This document shows positions 9,706-19,684 of a stretch of 64,000 bases of DNA, one piece after another. The DNA comes from Calamus simplicifolius (taxonomy: Eukaryota > Streptophyta > Magnoliopsida > Arecales > Arecaceae): assembly GCA_900491605.1 (NCBI GenBank), contig UESW01003834.1:992105-1056104 (forward strand), written 5' to 3'. Below the pieces are notes generated by a model that was not told the origin of the DNA, did not search any database, and was given only the letters and a program-made list of their open reading frames with translations. The number at the start of each line of letters is the position of its first letter. Within the stretch, counting starts at the first letter, position 1. Position numbers and translations under genes: made by a program.

Positions 9706-11032
9706 CCACGGAGACAATGGATGCCGAGCAAAAATTCCACCTGGAGACTCTGGAAAAGCCGAGCATCACGGAAGCCGACCGCGTGATGCAAGTTGAGGCC
9801 GAACCATCCTGGTTCGACCCTATCCTCAAATATCTCAAAGAAGGGTCGCTTCCGTCCGACCGAAGAGAGGCTAGGAAGCTGAAGCTGCAGGCCATCCACT
9901 ACGTGTTGATTGACAACCAACTGTACAAGCGGTCATTTTCCATGCCGCTGCTTAGGTGCCTTCGCCCATCAGAAGCGGACTACTCTGCGCGAGGTACATG
10001 AAGGGATTTGCGGCAACCATTTGGGAAGCCGGTCCCTATGCCACAAGTGCTGCGACAAGGCTATTACTGGCCGACCATGCAGAAAGACGCGGACGATCTG
10101 GTCCGCGCCTGCGACCCCTGCCAAAGACATTCAAGCATCCAAAGACTCCCTTCCGCCGAGCTAGTTTCTATATCCTCCGCTTGGCCCTTTGCCAAATGGG
10201 GGATGGACATCCTCGGCCCATTCCCGCTTGCAACAGGACAGCGGAAATTCTATTTGTCGCCATCGACTACTTCACCAAATGGGTCGAAGCGGAAGCGGTT
10301 GCACAAATTACCGAGGCACGGGCCCGAGACTTTGTGTGGAGGTCCATCATCTGCCGATTCGGCCTCCCCCATACTATAATCACCGATAACGGCAAGCAGT
10401 TCGACAACTCCAAATTTCGCCAGTTCTGCGAGGAGCACGGAATCCGTCACCACCTCACTTCGGTCGGGCACCCACAAGCCAACGGAGCAGCCGAGGTGAC
10501 CAACAGAACCCTCCTCCAGGGAATCAAAGCTCGCTCTCCAGAGCCCAAGCAGGTGGGCGATGAGCTGCACCATGTCTTATGGGCCTACCGCACAACCCCA
10601 AGAATCCCAACAGACGAGACCCCTTTCCGATGGCTTTCGGTACAGAGGCCGTTATCCCTGTGAAGTCGGTCTCCCATCATTGCGGGTGGAGAGCTACTCG
10701 GAGGGGACTAGCAACGAACAACTCCGCACCAACCTCGACCTGATAGAAGAAATCAGAGAGAAGGCCGGATCAGAACGGCTGCCTATCAGCAAAGGGTGGC
10801 CCGCTACCATGCCTCCAGGGTCAAAGGAAAAGCCTTCCTGCCTGGCGACCTTGTCCTCCGAAAGGCTTCTGTTTCCAAACCGCTGGAGCAAGGAAAGCTG
10901 GCGCCAAACTGGGAGGGCCCGTACCAGGTAGCGGAGATTATTGGACCAGGAGCCTACAAGCTGCAGGATCTGGATGGGAAGTCCATTCCCCGGACTTGGA
11001 ACGCGGACAACCTTCGTAAATATTATCAATAG
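9706..11032 (+). pseudogene. integrase of element A (frameshifted)
   Basis: An N-terminal linker (MATTETMDAEQKFHLE, KYLKEGSLPSDRREARKLK) leads to an HHCC zinc-binding part (VHEGICGNHLG and CDPCQRHSS) split over frames near 10000-10130. The core shows the D,D,E triad: FVAIDYFTKWVEAEAVAQIT, IITDNGKQFDN and GAAEVTNRTLL. The C-terminal part (KAFLPGDLVLRK, NWEGPYQVAEI) ends at stop 11030-11032 without a chromodomain. Breaks lie near 10000, 10255 and 10630-10790. Confidence 0.9.
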
Positions 11033-11195
11033 GGTATGTCCTCTCTGAATTCATCTTCACATCCCTCACCACACGTTCCTGCTTATCTGTTTCCTCAAAA
11101 CCTGTCGTGTGAATCATTATGCACTGCATTGCTATAAATTGCAAGGAGAAACAGATACTGCTTACCAATCCTCGGCACGACCGAGCTGTCTGTTT
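11033..11195. other. short spacer after pol, element A
   Basis: Non-coding stretch between the integrase stop and the hairpin array. Nothing recognisable. Confidence 0.5.
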
Positions 11196-11199
11196 GAAC

Positions 11200-11965
11200 A
11201 GGAAATCTCTGAACCTTGGCAGGGCCAAGTAAAATATTCTCTGAACCTCGGCTGGGCTGAGCAACAAATCTCTGAACCTTGGCAGGGCCAAGTAAATATT
11301 CTCCGAACCTCGGCTGGGCCGAGCAACAAATCTCCGAACCTTGGCAGGGCCAAGTAAAATATTCTCCGAACCTCGGCAGGGCCGAGCAACAAATCTCCGA
11401 ACCTTGGCGGGGCCAAGTAAAATATTTCCGAACCTCGGCTGGGCCGAGCAACAAATCTCCGAACCTTGGCGGGGCCAAGTAAAATATTCTCCGAACCTCG
11501 GCTGGGCCGAGCAACAAATCTCCGAACCTTGGCAGGGCCAAGTAAAATATTCTCCGAACCTCGGCTGGGCTGAGCAACAAATCTCCGAACCTTGGCAGGG
11601 CCAAGTAAAATATTCTCCGAACCTCGGCTGAGCCAAGCAACAAATCTCCGAACCTTGGCAGGGCCAAGTAAAATATTCTCTGAACCTCGGCAGGGCCGAG
11701 CAATAAATCTCCGAACCTTGGCAGGGCCAAGTAAAATATTCTCGAACCTCGGCTGGGCCGAGCAACAAATCTCCGAACCTTGGCAGGGCCAAGTAAAATA
11801 TTCTCCGAACCTCGGTTGGGCCGAGCAACAAATCTCCGAACCTTGGCAGGGCCAAGTAAAATATTCTCCAAACCTCGACTGGGCCGAGCAACAAATCTTC
11901 GAACCTTGGCAGGGCCAAATAAAATATTCTCCGAACCTCGGCAGGGCTGAGTAACGAATCCTCCT
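11200..11965. repeat. 63-bp hairpin tandem array, element A
   Basis: About 12 copies of a 62-63-bp unit (for example starts near 11203, 11266, 11328, 11391). Each monomer holds two short palindromes, CTCGGCTGGGCCGAG and CTTGGCAGGGCCAAG, separated by 'caacaaatctccgaa' and 'taaaatattctccgaa'. The stems are kept while loops vary. Long open frames on both strands just read through the repeat (PRFGDLLLGPAEVR-like on minus) and are not treated as genes. Confidence 0.9.
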
Positions 11966-12436
11966 GGCTATGGCAAGGCCAGGTAAAAATCATTCGGGCT
12001 GAAATTCCGGATAAAAACCAAAGTACACAGGCCCCGACTAAAGCCGGGCAGCCTCCAAATAGTCCCCGAAGGACTTTGTCCGATTTGAAAACGAGCGCGT
12101 TAAACAAAAACCGTCGACGCACGAAAAGAAGCCACCATTGGCAAACCCCTTTTTGAGGTCATTGAGCCCCGCATAATTGCCCAGAGACCCCAAGCAGAGC
12201 TGGGAGATCCCCCTCTCCGCTACTAAAATCTTTTGGGTGACGCCCCTATAACCCGTCGTTCAAAGCGCCTACATCAACGCACAAAAACGATGGGGGCACG
12301 CCAACACCCTAATTCATCACACGGGTCAAGGCCATAAACTCTTGAAGAAAAGGACTTCAAAAACAGATCCATCTTTCATTTATAAAGAGGATTACAAAGA
12401 GCAGTAAAAAACAAAAACAAGAAGAGAGGCCCTAAA
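11966..12436. other. non-coding 3' internal region, element A
   Basis: Unique-looking sequence between the hairpin array and the stop of the short antisense ORF. Purine-rich at 12400-12430. No gene seen. Confidence 0.5.
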
Positions 12437-12738
12437 TCAGAATCCGGAGTCACTCCCGGAGGCTAGCAGCTCCTCCAGGCGCTCCGTCAAGTCAACCACT
12501 TGCTGACGAAGGGACGCAATCTCCTCCCTCTGCCGGTCCATCAACCGGTGTGAGGCCTCCGCCTCCCTGATCGACACATCTAGGTACTCTCGGCGATCCT
12601 TGCGAGCTGCTGATTACTCACAAAGGCCGACGCTAAGCCCTCTCCGTCAACAGTAACGGAGGTACGCCTCCCCTCCAAACAAGGCAGGCTGTCGAGCGAG
12701 GAACGTGACCCGACTGATGATCGCCCTGAGGAGGCCAT
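12437..12738 (-). pseudogene. short antisense coiled-coil ORF in element A (one frameshift)
   Basis: On the minus strand ATG at 12738 opens MASSGRSSVGSRSSLDSLPC, then EGRRTSVTVDGEGLASAFVS and NQQLARIAE. One indel near 12590 moves the frame, after which it reads YLDVSIREAEASHRL, RQREEIASLRQQVVDLTERL, EELLASGSDSGF and stops at 12437. The last part has a heptad pattern typical of a coiled coil. A TATA box (TATAAATAC on minus, plus 12788-12797) stands about 50 bp upstream of the ATG, so this is a plausible independent antisense transcription unit. No homologue is seen in B or C. Function unknown. Confidence 0.55.
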
Positions 12739-12787
12739 TCTTTCAGAACTCAAACCGAGGGATGGCCGAAACCGATACCCCTCGATC

Positions 12788-12797
12788 GTATTTATAC
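12788..12797 (-). promoter_or_regulatory. TATA box for the short antisense ORF
   Basis: Minus strand reads GAGTATAAATACGATCG. It lies about 50 bp before the ATG at 12738. Well-formed plant TATA; activity is inferred. Confidence 0.5.
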
Positions 12798-12799
12798 TC

Positions 12800-13200
12800 G
12801 TCAGGCAGGTATCCCTACCGGTCGCGCCGTAACCACCGACCCATAAGAACTTGCCACACGTCATCGTTTCAACGTTTGCGAAATCCGAAGTGTCGCGCCC
12901 CATCCCAAGCGAGATCGGTAAGTGCGAGCAGGTTGTTCGGGAATTCCCCAAGCAAACATTTTCAATCTGTCGGCCCCCACAATAAATGCATTCGGCGCTT
13001 CCCCGAGCCCCTTAATGCTGGCCTCTTTTTTGGGAAACGCAGAAGTTCGGCATTCGGCCAATAACCCGTCCCCTCGGGAAGAGTGGCGTCGCCAATAAAA
13101 GCGTGACAATATACCACCCGTTCCACTCTGGCGCCCCTATCAAGCGCCACGTGGACCTAATGCTATAGTCCACAATGACAACTGAGGCGCTCTCTTGAGC
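12800..13200. other. non-coding 3' internal region, element A
   Basis: Moderately GC-rich sequence upstream (minus sense) of the short antisense ORF. Open frames on both strands lack recognisable content. Confidence 0.4.
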
Positions 13201-13204
13201 CCGG

Positions 13205-13370
13205 ATCTCCGAACCTCGGCAGGGCCGAGTGACTGAATCTCCGAACCTTGGCAGGGTAAAGTTAATTATCTCTGAACCTTGGCAGGGCCAAGTCAATTAT
13301 CTCCAAACCTTGGTAGGGCCAAGTCAAATATCTCCGAAACTCGGCTGGCCCGAGCGACAGGTTCCCTGAA
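13205..13370. repeat. isolated block of hairpin units, element A
   Basis: Five diverged units of the same type as 11200-11965 (CCTCGGCAGGGCCGAG, CCTTGGCAGGGCCAAG) with a shorter spacer, about 30-35 bp apart. Confidence 0.8.
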
Positions 13371-14850
13371 CCATGATGGGAAGGGGTACGAATTCCCTAA
13401 CTTTGGCCAAGGCCGACCCACGATAAATCGGGCTCCGGCAAAAGCGAAGCACAAAAAAACCAGGCTTCTGACCAGAGCAAGGAGCATGTTTTGCCGAATG
13501 ATATCTGAACCATCGCGCGAGCCTCGATTAGTTCGAACGGCGCGAGATCCTCGTCTAGGGACGAGCGGGATGCCTTTGTACCCCACAAAACGACAACAAC
13601 TACAAGTTCGGCACAAGAAAGATAGAGATCAATAAATAGAGCATAACTCTCTTTATTGCTGATCAAGATCAGTTACAAATGCCTCACAGGCGTTACAAGA
13701 GTATTGAAATGCATAAAATAAAGGCAAATACAAAACTCGGGCAACTGCTCCAAAGCTGACCTGACCAATCTGTGATGTTTCGGCGTCCGGATCGATAAAT
13801 CAGGCAAACCACAAAACGGTCAGCCCGCTTGGACGGTCGATAAAGCTGACCCTCCATGGCTCCGCCGAATGAAGAGATTCGGAAGGCGGCACGGCCCGTG
13901 GATGCTGATTCTGAGGATTCGGGCAAACCAGCCCGCTCCCCTAGGAGGGGGTGCTGGATCGTAGGTCGCTGCCCGACCGAGAGGCCCGGGGACCATCAGA
14001 CCCTGGTTACTCCCATTTTCTCCGACCCGTGGCAAGGATTCCCCTCAGAGAAGGGATGGGAATCCAGGCCAGCGAAAGAGGAGAGTCTGTGCGTGCTACG
14101 GGGTGTCGATACACTTCCTACCGTAAGCCCCCCGTAACGGGCCACAAAGGTCGCACGGGAAGAGTATATGTGCGCTCCCCGTGTGATCTCTGCGCCCCCC
14201 ATGTGCGCTCTCCATGTGATCTCCAGGACTCATCCCCTAAGGGCGAGCCATTCTTCGGCAGCTCCCCGGTCGCCCCAGCTGTCCGGCGGCAAGGAGCCTA
14301 TGAGAGAAAAATCGGTCCTCCCACTCGTAGCAGCAGAGAAACGAGCATAATGGAAGCTCTAATGGAAAAGACACTTTGGGGATAACCAAACATGACCCCT
14401 TTTTCCCCTTTTTATAGGCAGAAAAGAACCGGGAACAAGCTATCAAAGCTGAAAGTCCCGAGATTCAAGCACTTGGCCCATGCCTCCATGTGGCCCCTCA
14501 GGATGAGCGCAACGCCCCACTGCGCGCCAAGCCCACCGCCTTAGTTGTGACGTGTGCGGAGATCACTTCCTGATCCCGAATTACGGTCATTAAATGCAGG
14601 AAATCGTCCGCTGACGCTTCGAAAACTGGCGGGTTCAGAATATCGTCCTTCGAAAGTGATGTCCTCCAATGGTAAGCGATTGCGTGCGCGACGAAGTGAT
14701 CCGCATGGGAAAAGAGCACCTTTCGGAAAGCTCTGATGCAGCTTTATGCCCCCCACTACGCCGTATCATCAATTCTGATGAAATAAAAACCGAATCACCT
14801 ATGGAACAGCAGAACAATTGACGGAATAGCAGAAAGCGCGAAGGCCTTTT
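13371..14850. other. non-coding 3' internal region with antisense TATA, element A
   Basis: No supported gene. On the minus strand, CTGCCTATAAAAAGGGG (TATA at plus 14411-14417) is followed downstream by sequence resembling B 26840-27050 and C 48700-48500, so this stretch is conserved among the three elements. A short internal duplication around 'gtgcgctcccc/tgtgatctc' lies at 14160-14225. Confidence 0.5.
14411..14417 (-). promoter_or_regulatory. conserved antisense TATA box, element A
   Basis: GCCTATAAAA followed by a G-rich run on the minus strand. The same motif in the same relative place occurs in B (26818-26824, plus) and C (48754-48761, minus). It may drive an antisense RNA without obvious coding capacity. 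Confidence 0.4.
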
Positions 14851-14854
14851 TGCC

Positions 14855-15225
14855 TATCGGCCCCAGCCGACCTATTTCGTCTGTCGGCCCCAGCCGACCT
14901 ATTTTATCTGTCGGCACCAGCCGACCTACTTTGCCTGTCGGCCCCAGCCGACCCATTTCGTTTGTCGGCACCAGCCGACCTACTTTGCTTGTCGGCCCCA
15001 GCCGACCTACTTTGTCTGTCGGCCCCAGCCAACCTACTTTGCCTGTCGGCCTCAGCCGACCTATTCTGCCCGTCGGCCCCAGCCGACCTACTTTGCCTGT
15101 CGGACCCAGCCGACCTGTTTTGCCCGTCGGCCCCAGCCGACCTACTTTTCTTGTCGGCCCCAGCCGACCTACTTTTCTTCGTCGGCCCAAGCCGACCTAG
15201 TTTGCCCATCGGCCTTAGCCGGTGC
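14855..15225. repeat. 27-bp hairpin tandem array, element A
   Basis: About 13 copies of a 27-bp monomer, GTCGGCCCCAGCCGAC followed by 'ctactttgcct'. GTCGGC and GCCGAC are complementary, so each unit can form a small GC hairpin. Repetitive frames on both strands are read-through. Confidence 0.92.
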
Positions 15226-15464
15226 GTTTCCTTCAATCTCGAGGTAAGGATGACCTAAGAGCGTCAGTGAGCCATAGGTCGCTCACATTCGAGGCAGGAA
15301 CAACAACAAGGTCACGCAAGGAAAACACTTAAGTGAAAACGGGGAATTCATTTACTAAGAAACGTCAGACTAATGTCTAAAAGATGGGATACAAGAACAG
15401 CTCCTAAGGACCGGGAGCCGCACCAGCTTTGGAAAAGCCCTTAGTCACATCTGCGGAGGCGTGA
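15226..15464. other. 3' flank of the antisense gene, element A
   Basis: Short region beyond the stop of the antisense gene (minus sense), where its 3'UTR and polyadenylation site would lie. No clear AATAAA was confirmed. Confidence 0.4.
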
Positions 15465-18402
15465 CTAGTTTCGCCCTTCTCCAATATTTTTGCCCCCTGC
15501 GGCAGTTTGCGACCGTCCCTCAGAAGCTACAGCTTCGCTGGGACCAGGGGCGGCGCCAAGTTCGGCATCAGAAACGTCAACATATTCATCTTCTTCTTCT
15601 TCTTCAGACTCGCCATCGTCGGGATTTTCAGCACTCAGGAAAGAAAGATCCCATTCCGGGTGCCCACTGAGTATCCTCTGTTTACACTCTTCCATCCCAT
15701 GATGGAAGGCATCTACGCTGATAGCGTCTTGCCTCCCCTTAAGTATGACGAGCTGCATTTTGGCCTCGGCGGCCTGTTTCTCGGCCTCTGCGACTTGGGC
15801 CCGCAGAATAATATTTTGCTCCTCGAACTCGCCGGCCCGCGTCTTGAATTCTGAGCTCTTGTTGCGGCTAGACACAAGCTCGCCTTGAAGAGCCCGAACC
15901 TCCAGCCCCAACTCCGCCATCTGAGAAAGCCGAAATAGGTCGGCATCACAAGAAACCAGTAGAAAAAAGCTAAAAAAAAAAAAAAAAAGGAGGGGGGGAA
16001 ATGAGGTCGTACCTCCTCCTCTCGTCTGGCCAACCTCTTGGCCGACTCCTCAGCCTCACTCCTGGCTCTAGTTCTATCAGCCCCGACCAGCTCAACTCTC
16101 TCTTGCAGACTGTTGATCTTCGACTGCTTGGCTCCGATTACCTCCTGGGCTTGGGTTAGCTCATTGTTCACCCGAGCTATCACCCCTTGTTGCCATTTAG
16201 CGCCCTCCTTCAAATGAGCAATTTCGTTGTCACGGCGCTTCAGTCGCTCCTCCACCTCGCCAAGCATCCGAGTTAAACGCTTCCTCTCGTCGGCAGCTTC
16301 CTTCCCCAGCCGACCCATGCTCTCGCTATGTTCTCTTTGCATCGCCTTCACCTCCGCGGAATGCCTCGACTCGATTCTGGCCAGCTCCAAGCACGCATTG
16401 TCGTTTTTCGCCAGGAGTTCCTGCAACTCCTCCACCATATGCTTCTGCTTGGACACCTCGGCCAGAGCGACCTGGTGTGCCGCCCTTATTCCCTTCAAGC
16501 TCCTATCAGTCATATCCATGAGCTCTTCGAACTTCTCAGACACTTTTAATCGTGATTGGAGCTCGGCATTGTCCCGCTTGGCCTGAATGCTGGCCCCTGT
16601 CGCCAAACTCAAGCGCCAGCATATCGCCCGGGAAAGCAAAACGCTCTGCGAGACAAAAATGAATAAGAACCCATGATGGGGTCAATCGGGAAACATCTAC
16701 CGCACAAGAAAAGTAATTCACCCGCGAGGCATAGGCCCGAGTCATCCTCATCAGGGTTGTGTTGTCAATGTCGGGAAGGAGATGGATACTCTCGGCCATG
16801 CCTTGCTGACCGAATGCAGCATCCACCAACTCCAAATCGGCAAATTTGTCCGCCGAGGGATCCGCGCCCGGATACAGGGCCGACCTCATCATGGCGGAAA
16901 ATGCCTCCTCAATATCAGCATCCAAGCTGCTGGGTTGGCCAACCCACCTGAAGGACCGGCCTGGGCGGCCCCCGTCTGAGAGGCCTTCAACCTTCCAGCC
17001 TCCTCCACCAAGGCCCTGGCTTGGGTTTCTTCAGATAGTTCGTCCAGCCCAAGCACCAGCCTCCCCAAAACCTTTTTCGAAGAAGCTCCCGATGCGGAGC
17101 TCCCGCCTTGCCGCGTCTCCTCCTTCGACGCCCCTTCCTCGGTTACCACCATCTGTGTCTCCGCCACCGGACCCCCCGAGGTCTCGGCCTGTTCTACCGC
17201 TTGCATCTCCTCCGTAGGCTCCCCCAAGGCCTCAGTCTGACCTGCCTCACTGCTACCAGACTCCCCTGCGGAGAGACCGAGAGAAGGCTCCCCCTGAACC
17301 TCCCCGGCTGCGGCTGCCACCTCTTCCTCTCCTGCCGGAGCCGACAGCGATCCCGCGGGGACAGTAGGCTCCTCGGCGATGACCGCCTCCGCCAAATCCG
17401 CCGCTGATTCCTCTTTCAGGGGGGACGCGGTCGGACGAACCAACGGAGCCTCGTCCGAGCTGTCCGAGATCTCTAACATGAGAGGGTCGGAGGCCATAAC
17501 CTCTCTCCCGGGCCCTCCTTCGCCCCCGGCGCTTCTACCGTGACTGCCTCGGCGTCCGGCGGGCTTCTTGCGGAAGTATGAGCCCTTTTTTCGGGCCGGC
17601 CACTATCCGCGCCGCTACCTTCCCCTGGGCGTTTCCCTCTCTTCCTCTTGGAGAGGTTTGACAACGCTGACCTTGCGGCTGTCAGACCAGAACACACATA
17701 CTCAGGTCCAAGCACATTAATCGAGAAAAATACACTGCACGAAAGAGACTCACCTTGCGGGTCCAGGGGGCTGAGCCCGGCTGCGAAGAGGGCCCCCTCC
17801 GATAGCAAGTCATTAGCCGAAAACACCTGTCCGTTACGAAGGACGTCCAAATCCTTCTCCTCCTGCGCCGACAAAGCCGGATGCGTCTCCGCATCCCTTG
17901 CAACATCCCCCCATCTCTGAGGGAAGTCGGAGCCAACGTTCCCCTCCGCGATAACAAACCGACTCTTCCACCCCTTGATGGAGGAGGGCTTATCCGCAAT
18001 GACGTTGAAGGATCTCCGGGGCTCGATGTAGGGCCACTCTGATTTCCTTCCAGGAATCAGGTGGTAGCAGGTGCGGAAAAGGGGGAGAGTGGCGACGATT
18101 TGAATCTGGTGGCACATTGAGATGAATCCGACGATATTCCGCCAGCTGTTTGGAGCCACCATTGACGGGCAGATGTTATAGTGGGTCATGATTTCCTTCA
18201 CCAAGGGGTGGAGAGGAAAACAAAGACTCGCCTTCAAACTATCTTCGTAGATGAAGACCCCAGACTCTAAATCCCGGGTAACTCTATCTTCGGGTTCCGG
18301 CGCCCGTAGGACGACATCCAAGGGCAAGCCATACCGCTGATGAATCCTCCCCAAGTCTTCGGCAACGATTTCTGAGGCCACGTCGTCGGGGCTCATCGCC
18401 AT
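15465..18402 (-). pseudogene. antisense four-exon gene of element A ('putative gypsy type transposon' domain plus coiled coil)
   Basis: Read on the minus strand: exon 1 18402-17754, exon 2 17678-16722, exon 3 16645-16013, exon 4 15920-15465. Donors (GTGAGT, GTGAAT, GTACGA) and AG acceptors fit, and introns are 75-92 bp. Exon 1 (MAMSPDDVASEIVAEDLGRI, later FPLHPLVKEIMTHYNICPSM and APNSWRNIVGFISMC) resembles the plant family named 'putative gypsy type transposon' (Pfam Transposase_28, by memory). Exon 2 is basic, then long and acidic/Ala-rich. Exon 3 is a strong coiled coil. Exon 4 ends with an acidic tail (ESEEEEEDEYVDVSD) and a stop. Total is about 900 residues. Frameshifts near 17495 and 16935 break exon 2; exons 1, 3 and 4 are open. 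B and C carry homologues with the same introns. Function unknown; no enzyme motif seen. Confidence 0.8.
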
Positions 18403-18498
18403 TGAAAGAGGTATCAAACGAAAACGATAAGCGTCAAAGAAGATGAAAGGCCAGAACTCTTCTGAAAGCAAGACGAGAAGACGCCGAGAGCATGCACA

Positions 18499-18508
18499 CA
18501 TATATATA
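18499..18508 (-). promoter_or_regulatory. TATA-like box of antisense gene, element A
   Basis: Minus strand CTCTATATATATGTG lies about 100 bp upstream of the ATG at 18402. B and C have TATTTAAAGAGGGC at the matching place. Confidence 0.45.
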
Positions 18509-18796
18509 GAGACAATGCGGCTGTCACTTCGCTTCTCCGCCAAGGAAGCCGCCCTGAAGAGGTGGGGCATCTCATCCTAGGCATCCGGAATTGCCTCGAC
18601 AAACGCCCGATCGATCGAGTTTCGTAGCGTGGCGCAATCCCAACCGTCGCTCGTGAAGGAGCCTTAGCCCCGAAGGCGGGATGGCCCTATCGCATTAATT
18701 AGGGCATCATTGCGCGAGCTGTCTAAACCAAGACGTCCCATCCAAGACGCGCCATTTGAACTTGTACTCCCTACGCCCGAACCTACGCTTCGAACT

Positions 18797-18813
18797 AGGG
18801 AATGGAGGGCATG
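18797..18813 (+). other. polypurine tract, element A
   Basis: AGGGAATGGAGGGCATG directly precedes the 3' LTR and would prime plus-strand DNA synthesis. Confidence 0.75.
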
Positions 18814-19679
18814 TGTTGAGGGATAAAATAGTCATTACATTAATATACGTGCGAGGCGGTTAAGGCTAACCTCCTCCCTTCGTCTCCTCCGGGCTTCCGT
18901 AGCTCGGCCCCCGAGCTTCCGTAGCTCGGCCCTTCCGGGCTTCCTTAGCTCGGCTCTTTCGGGCTTCCGTAGCCCGGCCCTTCCGGGCTTCCGTAGCTCG
19001 GTCCTTCTGGGCTTCCGTAGCCTGGCCCTTCCGGGCTTCCGTAGCTCGGCTTCTGCGAGCGATCCACAGCCTAACATCTACCTCCGTGGAACCTGACGCG
19101 GGAGAGCCCGGGCCTACCAGAACGGCATCCTAGAAAAGGAATCATGTCGGGACGTGACCTAAAACCTATCATAACCGCCCCAGGCCTACTCAACCAGATC
19201 TCGATACATCAAGGAGCTCTCCCAGCCATCGATACCTGAACAAACGGGATATGGATTCTAACGGCCCCACAACGGCCTGATTCTGCCCGCCTTCATATCG
19301 TAACAACCTCCGAACCTTTCAGAAGACGCTCAAGACCCAGGTGACAGTCTATAAATACCATACTCGCAGATTCCCTTAGGTACGCACTCTCTCCTTGGGC
19401 ACAGGCATGCGCCTCTTACACGCACCTCACTCCTCTCTCCAGCAGCTCGTCGGCGCTCCTGCCCTGATTGGCCGCCCCCGGAGAGGTCTCCCGGAGAGAT
19501 CCACCTCCCCACTGTCTGGTTGATCGCCGATTTCTTCTCCACTGACTTGAGCGTCGGAGGGTCTTCCGCGGAGGACCACCCCCAGCGTCCCTCCGCGTGT
19601 GGACTTCTTTTGCAGGTTCGCCCCCCTCTTCCTGGAGATCGACCGCGCCTGAGTCGGAGGACGGATTTCAGCGGCAACA
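18814..19679 (+). repeat. Element A 3' LTR
   Basis: 866 bp, TGTTGAGG...GGCAACA, followed by the target duplication GAAAC (19680-19684). Compared with the 5' LTR it lacks one 24-bp VNTR copy and has small deletions, for example near 19465. TATA box at 19350-19357. Confidence 0.93.
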
Positions 19680-19684
19680 GAAAC

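Larger units (their letters stand above)
4710..19679 (+). mobile_element. Element A: Ty3/gypsy, Tat/Retand-like LTR retrotransposon
   Basis: A structurally complete element of about 15 kb. LTRs 4710-5609 and 18814-19679 both start TGTTGAGG and end GGCAACA, and are flanked by GAAAC at 4705-4709 and 19680-19684 (5-bp target duplication). The order is gag, protease, reverse transcriptase, RNase H, a second (archaeal-type) RNase H, integrase. This order with dual RNase H marks the Tat lineage. About 7.8 kb between integrase and the 3' LTR holds hairpin tandem arrays and two ORFs on the opposite strand. Many frameshifts in gag-pol make it non-autonomous. It is not nested with the elements to its right. 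Confidence 0.93.

Noticed and set aside
10938..12122. 394-codon open frame on the minus strand (and plus-strand partners) across 11.2-12.0 kb
   Set aside because: It reads through the 63-bp hairpin array; open frames on both strands arise because the monomer is near a multiple of three, so this is repeat translation and not a protein gene.
14795..15236. Gly/Pro/Ala-rich open frames on both strands
   Set aside because: Translation of the 27-bp array (exactly nine codons per unit).
17490..17500. An additional intron in exon 2 of the antisense gene (frame change in A, similar shift in C)
   Set aside because: B and C show compensating single-G losses near the same place but no GT/AG pair; indels explain the frame changes better.
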